In this document: piece by piece, positions 1 through 5,319 of the stretch
Layout of the letters: every line of letters begins with the position of its first letter
How positions within the stretch are numbered: position 1 is the first letter of the stretch
Assembly: GCA_018899795.1 (NCBI GenBank)
Contig: JAHIHJ010000435.1
Coordinates: 1 to 5,720 of the forward strand
DNA from: Methanobacteriota archaeon
GTDB lineage: Archaea; Halobacteriota; Methanosarcinia; Methanosarcinales; Methanoperedenaceae
DNA length: 5,720 nt
Direction: 5' to 3'
Notes under the pieces: generated by a model
Told to the model about the DNA's origin: nothing
The model's input: only the letters and a program-made list of their open reading frames with translations
Databases searched by the model: none
Program-made: the position numbers and the translations under genes

Positions 1-681
1 CCCATTTCTTCCATCATGTATGCAAAGCGAGATGATCTTCTCATCCTGCCGCGCCTTTCGATCACTTCAAATGATTTCACAAAAAGCGTCCTGATATGTT
101 CAAATGGGAAGATGGAACTGTCCGACCTTGAAGGACAAACTCTGTGCATCCCTGAGACAACTGCAAGTTCAGCTACATTGATAAAGATAATTCTCTGGAA
201 AAATGGAGTGAACGTGAACATTAAACAGTGCCCCGGAACTGACATCGGACAAATGCTCAAGCAAGGTGAAGCTGCCCTGCTTATCGGTGACAGCGCCATA
301 AACGCCATCGGTCACTACAGCATCATTGCTGACCTGGGAAATGAATGGAAGAAGTTGACAGGGAAAAAAATGGTGTACGCATTATGGGTGGTAAGAGAGG
401 ATTTCGCGCGGAAGCATCCGGATAAAGTTGATCATGTCCTTGATTCGCTCTTGCGGTCAAAGGAATACGCATATGAAAACATAAGGGAGATCGCCAATTT
501 CATAGGCAGTGCGAAAAATATTGATTGCAGCTTCATGCGTGAGTATCTCCACACGCTGAACTATGATTTTGACAGCGATAGCGTGGAGAGCCTTGAACTT
601 TATTTTAAATATGCAAAAGAATGCGGGATCGTGGATGATGTTAAGCTCAGATTTTATAATGCTCGAAGTGGAGTGATTTGA
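1..681 (+). CDS. mqnA: Chorismate dehydratase MqnA (3' part, 5' end outside the window)
   Basis: MqnA converts chorismate to 3-[(1-carboxyvinyl)oxy]benzoate, the first step of the futalosine route to menaquinone, in the cytoplasm. The reading frame is open from base 1, and the codons before the first ATG (position 16) read PISSI, which joins smoothly to the family pattern (a Pro-x-Ser region, then a LLILPRLSITS-like strand and a KSVLICS strand). ATG16 is therefore internal, and roughly the first 50-60 residues of a usual 270-290 residue protein lie upstream. Family features seen are a LEGQTLCIPE strand, a Ser/Thr-rich substrate-loop region (TTASSATL), the AALLIGDSAI block, DLGNEWKKLTG, and the YALWVVREDF strand typical of MqnA/MqnD periplasmic-binding-protein folds. 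MqnD is the main alternative; the GDSAI and DLGNEWKKLTG blocks favour MqnA. The next gene starts directly after the stop, suggesting co-transcription. Confidence 0.85.
   Translation, partial: PISSIMYAKRDDLLILPRLSITSNDFTKSVLICSNGKMELSDLEGQTLCIPETTASSATLIKIILWKNGVNVNIKQCPGTDIGQMLKQGEAALLIGDSAINAIGHYSIIADLGNEWKKLTGKKMVYALWVVREDFARKHPDKVDHVLDSLLRSKEYAYENIREIANFIGSAKNIDCSFMREYLHTLNYDFDSDSVESLELYFKYAKECGIVDDVKLRFYNARSGVI
670..676 (+). promoter_or_regulatory. Ribosome-binding site inside the mqnA end, for the TTG-start lipoprotein gene
   Basis: GGAGTGA lies in the last codons of mqnA, five bases before the TTG at 682. It supports that rare start codon and implies that translation of the lipoprotein is coupled to that of mqnA. 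The nearby ATG at 686 is out of frame. Confidence 0.6.
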
Positions 682-1098
682 TTGTATGAACGATGGGTAC
701 TGTGTTTGATAATAGTGACTGCGCTGGCAGGATGTATCGATAACAACGAACCGGTAGTAAATAACACTGTGAATTTGACTCCCACACCAATACCGCCTCA
801 CGTAATATTCCCTGTGCAGGAAAATGCTACGGTATATGTTGAGATTTTCGGTTCAGAATTCATCCCCTCTAAATATAATGTGACAAAAGGGACTACCGTG
901 CGGTGGACGAACATGGACAGCGCCCTGTATATCATTACAGGGAAGGGGTTCATGTCTCCGGCACTGAACAAAAAAGAATCATGGAGTTATACGTTCAATG
1001 AAACAGGGACTTTTGAGTACAATTTATCAAATCGTCCTTTCATGAAGCCAGGACGTATCATTGTGGAGTCACCACCCTCTCTTAACAAAAGTCAATAA
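682..1098 (+). CDS. Cupredoxin-like surface lipoprotein lacking most copper ligands
   Basis: A 138-residue protein starting with TTG immediately after the mqnA stop. The N-terminus is a short signal with a lipobox (ALAG-C18), so it is probably lipid-anchored on the outer face of the membrane. A low-complexity Asn/Thr/Pro linker (about 20-39) leads to one cupredoxin domain (about 45-130), recognised by the EFIPSKYNVTKGTTVRWTN pattern, the FNETGTFEY strand and the closing PFMKPGRIIVE. Plastocyanin-type domains bind copper through a His after WxNxD, then a Cys-x-x-His-Pro-x-Met set. Here these positions are Tyr83, Leu115, Arg118 and Met121, so only Met remains. A type 1 copper site is thus unlikely, and a structural, partner-binding or altered-ligand role is more probable. 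Seven N-glycosylation sequons are present. The fold call is strong; the function is unknown. Coupling to mqnA hints at a role near quinone-dependent electron transfer, which is inference only. Confidence 0.8.
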   Translation: MYERWVLCLIIVTALAGCIDNNEPVVNNTVNLTPTPIPPHVIFPVQENATVYVEIFGSEFIPSKYNVTKGTTVRWTNMDSALYIITGKGFMSPALNKKESWSYTFNETGTFEYNLSNRPFMKPGRIIVESPPSLNKSQ

Positions 1099-1123
1099 AT
1101 TGGTTCTGGATGAAGTCGATATC

Positions 1124-1131
1124 TTTATATA
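1124..1131 (+). promoter_or_regulatory. TATA box for the tetR operon
   Basis: TTTATATA is a good match to the archaeal TATA box. Archaeal transcription usually begins about 22-27 bases downstream of its centre, here about 1150-1155, inside the palindrome at 1139-1159. No clear purine-rich BRE was seen directly upstream. A leader of about 45 bases would precede the ATG at 1196. Confidence 0.55.
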
Positions 1132-1138
1132 TCAAGAA

Positions 1139-1159
1139 TTACTAAACAGTGTTCAGTAA
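1139..1159 (+). promoter_or_regulatory. Palindromic operator, probable TetR self-repression site
   Basis: Arms TTACTAAACA and TGTTCAGTAA flank a central G and are complementary at nine of ten positions, the exception being an A/C pair at 1144/1154. Size and symmetry are as expected for a TetR-family dimer site. It covers the predicted start of transcription from the TATA box at 1124, so a bound repressor would block initiation. The gene directly downstream encodes a TetR-type protein, which makes autoregulation the simplest reading. Confidence 0.65.
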
Positions 1160-1165
1160 ATAATC

Positions 1166-1173
1166 AATATACA
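1166..1173 (+). promoter_or_regulatory. Possible second TATA element giving a leaderless tetR transcript
   Basis: AATATACA lies about 26 bases before the tetR ATG at 1196. If used, transcription would start at or next to the ATG, giving a leaderless mRNA. This would explain why no Shine-Dalgarno sequence is seen before tetR. The match is weaker than the TTTATATA at 1124, and the whole region is AT-rich. Confidence 0.3.
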
Positions 1174-1176
1174 TTA

Positions 1177-1193
1177 AATAAGCAGTGTTCATA
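1177..1193 (+). promoter_or_regulatory. Second, partial copy of the operator
   Basis: The nine bases CAGTGTTCA of the main operator (1147-1155) recur at 1183-1191, 36 bp further on. Aligned on that block, 13 of 17 core positions match. Its own symmetry is weaker (5 of 8 arm pairs), so it may be a low-affinity site. It ends three bases before the tetR ATG, where binding could also block transcription from the alternative TATA element. Confidence 0.45.
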
Positions 1194-1195
1194 TC

Positions 1196-1852
1196 ATGGG
1201 AATAAAAGAAAGAAAAGAACTGGAAAAGCAGGGGATGCGCAAGCTGATCCTTGATACCGCGATGAAGCTCTTTCTTGAAAAGGGCTTCGAGAATATCACG
1301 ATACGCAATATCGCAGAACAGATCGAATACAGCCCTGCGACCATTTATCTGTACTTCAAGGATAAGGATGAGATACTGTACACCCTTCATTATGAAGGGT
1401 TTGAAGAGCTGTACAGGAGGCAGTTAAAAACACTCACCATCAAAGACCCGTTAGAGAGGCTTCACATGCACGCCCGGATGTACGTTTCATTCGGGATGGA
1501 AAATCCTGAGTACTATGATCTGATGTTCATAAAGAGAGCGCCAATTAAGACGATTAATGAAATGAAACTGAAAAAAATAAAGGACTGGAACATAGGGAAA
1601 AGGTCGTATGATCTTCTAAGGAAAAACATAGAAGATTGCATGGAAGCGGGAGCGTTCAAAAAAACCAATGTTGATGTAGCCGCTTTCTCCCTGTGGTCAT
1701 ACGTTCATGGCATCGTTTCACTCATAATCATGGACAGGTGTGCAATGTTCCCCCAGGAACGGATGGATGATATCGTTAACGGGGCGCTCAATTTTATGCA
1801 GGAAAGTATGTCATTTAAAAATATTGAAATTAATAAGAGGAGTAAAAATTAG
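1196..1852 (+). CDS. TetR/AcrR-family transcriptional repressor
   Basis: A 218-residue DNA-binding regulator, the usual family size. The TetR_N helix-turn-helix spans about residues 17-62: LILDTAMKLFLEKGFENIT, then TIRNIAEQIEYSPATIYLYF with the recognition helix near 46-53, then KDKDEIL. The C-terminal half has marks of the WHG-type ligand domain (TetR_C_33-like): the YVSFGMENPEYYDLMF block (96-111) and LWSYVHGIVSL (166-176). The ATG at 1196 is chosen because it gives a normal short N-terminal arm; no clear ribosome-binding site precedes it. It is first in an operon with a surface protein and an ABC transporter, and a palindromic operator lies in its promoter, so it probably represses the whole operon until a ligand binds. 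The ligand cannot be read from sequence. In such operons the inducer is often a transported compound. Confidence 0.9.
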   Translation: MGIKERKELEKQGMRKLILDTAMKLFLEKGFENITIRNIAEQIEYSPATIYLYFKDKDEILYTLHYEGFEELYRRQLKTLTIKDPLERLHMHARMYVSFGMENPEYYDLMFIKRAPIKTINEMKLKKIKDWNIGKRSYDLLRKNIEDCMEAGAFKKTNVDVAAFSLWSYVHGIVSLIIMDRCAMFPQERMDDIVNGALNFMQESMSFKNIEINKRSKN

Positions 1853-1864
1853 GGAGGAAATATA

Positions 1865-3088
1865 ATGAAAATAGTGAATGTGTTAATTCTGCTGACACTT
1901 TTGGTATCAACGGTCAGCGCTCAGGAGCAAACGCCGTTCTCAGTAACGACAGTGGTATCGGTCCCCCATCTTTCCCCGGACGACAGGAACGTTGGGCTGG
2001 AATTCGCGGTCCGGAATAATATGGATGAGCCTGTGAGCAGCGCCAGGATATATCTATTCATAAGATATCCTTTCTCTGCTTCCATACCGCCAAATAATAA
2101 TAATAAGCTCGATGAAATGAGCAATCCCGGATACCTTATCGCAAGCGGAGGGCAGGGCAACGAATACACTCCATACTTTTCCCTTGATGCAAAGAACTTG
2201 CATAAGGTGGTTTTCAAGATCGATGTGGACAGGAGCGCTAAATCGGGAACATACGACCTGCCCTATACTATTTTATATGACTCAGGTAAGGAATTCAGCG
2301 GAAAGATCACGCTTGAGATAAAGGGCGACACGCTTATCCAGATCAGGAACGTCCAGGTAAATTCCAACAACTCGGCTGTGGAACCGGGCGAAGTGTTCAA
2401 GATAGCTGTTTCATTTGAGAACATAGGGGACAACGGCATCAAATGGCTAAAGCTCATACTTAACCCGAGGGATAGAACGCTGATACCATTATCCTCTGAT
2501 ACAGAGCGTGTATTCAGGGATATACCCCCGGGAGAAAAAAGGGATTCTGAGATATTGTTCTCTCTTGAAAAAGATGCGGATGTTAAGAACTATCCAATAG
2601 ATCTTATTCTCAGGTACACAGACGAGAGAGGTGTAGAGTACAACGAAACAAGGCTTGTTGGACTGGTGGCATCAGGAAGGGCTGAGCTTGATATTGCAAA
2701 AAAGACTACCGAGCCTGCCAGGATAAAAGAGAAAGAGCCTTTTACCCTAACATTAAAGATAGAAAATACAGGAACCGGGGACGCTAGCGGTGTGACTGCA
2801 AAACTTGAATCACCTATCGAGGGGGACATGGTCGCCTATCTTGGCGAGATAAAAAAAGATGATTACTCTAATGCCATCTTCACCCTGGACGGGACTACGG
2901 GCGGAAAAAAAACCGGCATCCTGAGGATAACATATAAAGATGATTTTGGCGAAAATGAAATACAGAGAGAACTGGACCTCATAGTAAACCCGGGGAACAG
3001 CAGTATCCTGCTTCCTGCAATAATTGTCATCGTGGGGATAGCTGGCGCTATTTACGTCTGGAAATGGAGAAAACCCGGTGCGCCATGA
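1865..3088 (+). CDS. Secreted, membrane-anchored three-domain Ig-like protein (COG1361/S-layer-like)
   Basis: A 407-residue surface protein. Residues 1-19 are a Sec signal peptide (cleavage likely after VSA19). Three Ig-like beta-sandwich domains follow, at about 22-152, 157-270 and 273-376; the last two share the pattern 'VEPGEVF/IKEKEPF - FENIGD/IENTGTGD' seen in CARDB/NEW3-type adhesion modules. A single membrane helix at 381-399 followed by WKWRKPG leaves a short charged tail inside the cell. This layout matches archaeal COG1361 proteins often called S-layer-like. A strong GGGAGG site (1852-1857) begins at the last base of the tetR stop, seven bases before the ATG. The gene overlaps the permease gene by ATGA at its end. 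Between a repressor and an FtsX permease it stands where MacA-type adaptors occur in bacteria, so an accessory or substrate-handling role for the ABC machine is likely but unproven. It is not homologous to MacA by visible motifs. Confidence 0.8.
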   Translation: MKIVNVLILLTLLVSTVSAQEQTPFSVTTVVSVPHLSPDDRNVGLEFAVRNNMDEPVSSARIYLFIRYPFSASIPPNNNNKLDEMSNPGYLIASGGQGNEYTPYFSLDAKNLHKVVFKIDVDRSAKSGTYDLPYTILYDSGKEFSGKITLEIKGDTLIQIRNVQVNSNNSAVEPGEVFKIAVSFENIGDNGIKWLKLILNPRDRTLIPLSSDTERVFRDIPPGEKRDSEILFSLEKDADVKNYPIDLILRYTDERGVEYNETRLVGLVASGRAELDIAKKTTEPARIKEKEPFTLTLKIENTGTGDASGVTAKLESPIEGDMVAYLGEIKKDDYSNAIFTLDGTTGGKKTGILRITYKDDFGENEIQRELDLIVNPGNSSILLPAIIVIVGIAGAIYVWKWRKPGAP

Positions 3089-4254
3089 AAGCCTGGTTCT
3101 TTCTTGCAGTAAAAGACCTGTCAAAACGAAAGCGTGAGACCCTGATGGTCATCTTTGCCATAACCATTGGGGTCGTGGGTCCGCTCTTCACGACAGCGCT
3201 AAACAACGGGATGCAGAATGCGTTCGTAGGGAACAGCGTGGATGTCTATATCGGGCATCTGCAGATACAGCCCAATACCGGCGACGAAGAGATATCGAAA
3301 TCTGAAAGTCTGCTATCCAAAGTTATGAGCATAAAAGGTATTGTGGGAGCCACCCCAAGAATTAATACAGGCGTGGATATAGAATCAAAGACAGAGAAAG
3401 TAGGGATTGCATTATTCGGGATTAAACCCTCGCTTGAGGAAAAGGCGTCCACGCTTGGAACAACTGTTGACCGGGGTGAATTCCTTGACGATAAGGACAG
3501 AAATCAACTTCTGATTGGCACATCACTTGCGGAAATTATAAAGGTCGATGTCGGGGATACCGTCCATCTCTATTACCTTGACCGCCCTCCCATAGATTTC
3601 AAAATAAAAGGCGTTATCAGCACCGGGACTTTTGACCTTGACAGGTATGCCATAATAACCACTTATGATCAGGTCAAGGAACTTACCGGAAAAAAAGAAG
3701 CAAATACCATAGTCATACGGCTTGAGGATCCCGAAGATTCGATAAAAATTAGGACTCTCATCCAGAAAGAGACCACTCTTCCCAATGTGAAGACATGGCA
3801 GGAGATCTCAGCCGGGATGGCGGGGATGATCGAGACTTTCGGGGTAATATCCCTTATGACCTCGGCTATCTCCATATTCGTGGCTGCCATAGCCATAAGC
3901 CTCATAATTTACACTACGGTCAAGAATAAGATACGGGAGATCGGCGTGATAAAAGCCATAGGCGCAAGAGGTTCTACCATACTCAAGATATATCTTGCAG
4001 AGGGGCTATTCATTGGCATTCTGGGGACTGCTTTTGGGACAGTCATAGGACTGGTCCTCATAAACTATATGGCGCAGAACCCTATTGTAATGGAGCCCGA
4101 ATACGGCATGAAACTGCTCATAGTCCCTTGGATCTCAATAAACTCGATAATGGCGGCTGACCTTGCCATACTGCTCACATGCATCATAGGAAGCATCTAT
4201 CCTGCCTCGGTCGCGGCTAAGACGAATATCATTAAAGCGATATGGAGTGGATGA
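3085..4254 (+). CDS. FtsX-domain ABC transporter permease (MacB/LolC type)
   Basis: A 389-residue membrane subunit with the classic MacB/LolCE layout. One helix at about 19-39 is followed by a large external domain (about 40-250, MacB_PCD-like) and three helices at about 252-283, 305-330 and 355-378. The cytoplasmic KNKIREIGVIKAIGA segment between helices two and three is the family's coupling region that contacts the ATPase. Such proteins do not form a normal pore; they pass ATP-driven motion to the outside, to expel small molecules or peptides or to extract lipoproteins. The start at ATG 3085 is preferred over ATG 3064: it overlaps the previous stop as ATGA, is preceded by GGTG four bases upstream, and gives the typical MKAWFFLAVKDL opening. 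The longer form would add seven residues. The substrate cannot be predicted. Confidence 0.88.
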   Translation: MKAWFFLAVKDLSKRKRETLMVIFAITIGVVGPLFTTALNNGMQNAFVGNSVDVYIGHLQIQPNTGDEEISKSESLLSKVMSIKGIVGATPRINTGVDIESKTEKVGIALFGIKPSLEEKASTLGTTVDRGEFLDDKDRNQLLIGTSLAEIIKVDVGDTVHLYYLDRPPIDFKIKGVISTGTFDLDRYAIITTYDQVKELTGKKEANTIVIRLEDPEDSIKIRTLIQKETTLPNVKTWQEISAGMAGMIETFGVISLMTSAISIFVAAIAISLIIYTTVKNKIREIGVIKAIGARGSTILKIYLAEGLFIGILGTAFGTVIGLVLINYMAQNPIVMEPEYGMKLLIVPWISINSIMAADLAILLTCIIGSIYPASVAAKTNIIKAIWSG

Positions 4255-4904
4255 ACTTGATCGAACTCACTGGTGTAAAGAAAATATATTATATGGGTAA
4301 GATCGAGGTCCCGGCTCTTCGGGGAGTGGACCTAAATATCGATAGCGGTGAATTCGTGGCTATCATGGGTCCATCAGGGAGCGGAAAGTCAACAATGCTC
4401 AACATGCTCGGGCTGCTGGATTCCCCGACATCGGGAAAGATCATTATAGATGGTATTGATGTTTCCTCGCTTGATGAGAACGGAAGAGCTGATTTCAGGC
4501 TCAGGAAACTCGGTTTTGTTTTCCAGTTCTTCAGCCTTCTCATGGAGTTAAGAGCAGTTGAGAACGTGGCGCTCCCTATGATAATGGATGAACGGAAGAT
4601 CGATCGTGCGGCTGTTCTCCTTGATCTTGTGGGGATGGGTGACAGGACTGAGCACTATCCGAGTGAGCTCTCAGGAGGTCAGCAGCAGAGGGTGGCGATA
4701 GCTCGGGCGCTGGCGAATGAACCTGCCATCCTGCTTGCAGATGAGCCTACTGCGAACCTTGATACAGAGTCAGCCAACCAGATAGTTGATCTCTTCAGGG
4801 AATTGAACGAAAAAGGCCAGACCGTCATTATGGTGACCCATGAGCCCGATATTGGCGAGAAGGCGGACAGGATAATCAGGTTAAAGGATGGACTGGTGGT
4901 TTAG
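4251..4904 (+). CDS. ABC transporter ATP-binding subunit (LolD/MacB type)
   Basis: A 217-residue cytoplasmic ATPase with every expected motif: Walker A GPSGSGKS (40-47), Q-loop Gln92 in FVFQFFSLL, signature LSGGQ (140-144), Walker B ILLADE (160-165) with catalytic Glu165, D-loop NLD, and switch His197 in VTHEPD. The NMLGLLDSPTSG and ENVALP patterns place it with LolD/MacB ATPases that work with FtsX-type permeases, matching the gene before it. ATG 4251 is preferred: it overlaps the permease stop as ATGA, has GGAGTGG just upstream and gives the usual MNLIEL opening. ATG 4242 in the same frame adds three residues. This is the last gene of the operon, and no T-rich plus-strand terminator is visible after it. 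Assignment to the family is firm; the exact substrate is unknown. Confidence 0.95.
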   Translation: MNLIELTGVKKIYYMGKIEVPALRGVDLNIDSGEFVAIMGPSGSGKSTMLNMLGLLDSPTSGKIIIDGIDVSSLDENGRADFRLRKLGFVFQFFSLLMELRAVENVALPMIMDERKIDRAAVLLDLVGMGDRTEHYPSELSGGQQQRVAIARALANEPAILLADEPTANLDTESANQIVDLFRELNEKGQTVIMVTHEPDIGEKADRIIRLKDGLVV

Positions 4905-4930
4905 AAAAGTTCGCGGTTGATCGAAATATG

Positions 4931-4982
4931 AAAAAACGAAAAATAAAAGAAAAAGAAGGAAGCCAGACCTATATGGCTTCCT
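4931..4982 (-). terminator. Hairpin plus U-tract terminator of the amtB-glnK operon
   Basis: A perfect 9-bp stem (AGGAAGCCA 4957-4965 with TGGCTTCCT 4974-4982) encloses an 8-base loop. On the minus strand it is followed at once by a 26-base stretch with 21 T (complement of 4931-4956). The glnK stop codon TAG (4969-4971) lies in the loop, so the last sense codons form part of the stem. Archaeal termination mainly needs the T-rich tract; the hairpin may also protect the mRNA end. Seen from the plus strand the tract is A-rich and would not stop the ABC operon. Confidence 0.7.
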
Positions 4983-5307
4983 CTCCGCGTTCACCTGTGC
5001 TTACGCGTATCACTTCTTCGACCGGATAAACGAATATCTTCCCATCGCCGTTCCTTCCTGTCTTTGCAACTGCGGTTATTGCTTCTATTGCAGTTTCCAC
5101 TTTATCATCAGAAACTACGATGTCAAGCCTGAGCTTGGGAAGGAACTCCACGCAGTATTCCCCGGCGCGCCACTGAAGGCACACGCCTTTCTGCCGCCCG
5201 CGTCCCTGCACTTCGAGCACTGTCATGCTCACAATGCCCTTTTCCTCAAGCGAAACGCGCACGGATTCAAGGTTCTCCGGTCTTATTACTGCTTCGATTT
5301 TCTTCAT
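4969..5307 (-). CDS. glnK: PII nitrogen regulatory protein GlnK
   Basis: A 112-residue PII protein, the standard length. As a trimer it senses ATP/ADP and 2-oxoglutarate and plugs the ammonium channel AmtB when nitrogen is plentiful. Seen: the MKKIEAVIRPENL opening typical of archaeal GlnK, the T-loop from about 37 to 55 with Gln39, Lys40, Arg47 and Tyr51 (Arg47 enters the AmtB pore in E. coli), Lys58 in FLPK, and the nucleotide loop TGRNGDGKIFV (83-93) with Lys90. Deviations: the usual YRGAEY reads WRAGEY, Cys occurs at 43 and 52, and position 103, usually Arg, is Ser. The ATG at 5307 is chosen because the GAGGTGA site sits directly before it and the PII family begins here; an upstream ATG in the same frame (5376) would only add unrelated residues over the amtB end. 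It follows amtB by ten bases. Confidence 0.95.
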   Translation of the reverse strand: MKKIEAVIRPENLESVRVSLEEKGIVSMTVLEVQGRGRQKGVCLQWRAGEYCVEFLPKLRLDIVVSDDKVETAIEAITAVAKTGRNGDGKIFVYPVEEVIRVSTGERGEEAI

Positions 5308-5312
5308 TTTAC

Positions 5313-5319
5313 TCACCTC
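5313..5319 (-). promoter_or_regulatory. glnK ribosome-binding site overlapping the amtB stop
   Basis: GAGGTGA on the minus strand, five bases before the glnK ATG, is nearly ideal. It shares bases with the amtB stop TGA (5318-5320), so ribosomes ending amtB arrive at the glnK start. This settles the glnK start and indicates coupled production of channel and regulator. Confidence 0.8.

Noticed and set aside
16..18. ATG 16 as the start of mqnA
   Set aside because: The frame is open to base 1 and the residues before ATG16 fit the MqnA family; the N-terminal 50-60 residues are missing, so the gene runs in from the left.
457..801. Minus-strand open frame of 114 codons across the mqnA/lipoprotein junction
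   Set aside because: It lies opposite two well-supported genes and its translation shows no recognisable domain or composition of a real protein.
2093..2106. AAT trinucleotide repeat in the Ig-like protein gene as a phase-variable tract
   Set aside because: Only four full units, coding for four Asn in a loop; changes in unit number would keep the frame, so no on/off switching is expected.
2389..2399. AGTGTTCA within the Ig-like protein gene as another TetR operator
   Set aside because: It is a half-site only, with no symmetric partner and no promoter nearby; a chance match inside coding sequence is likely.
2904..2913. Run of eight A in the Ig-like protein gene as a programmed slippage site
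   Set aside because: The zero frame continues correctly through the third domain and membrane helix, and no stimulatory structure or sensible alternative product is seen.
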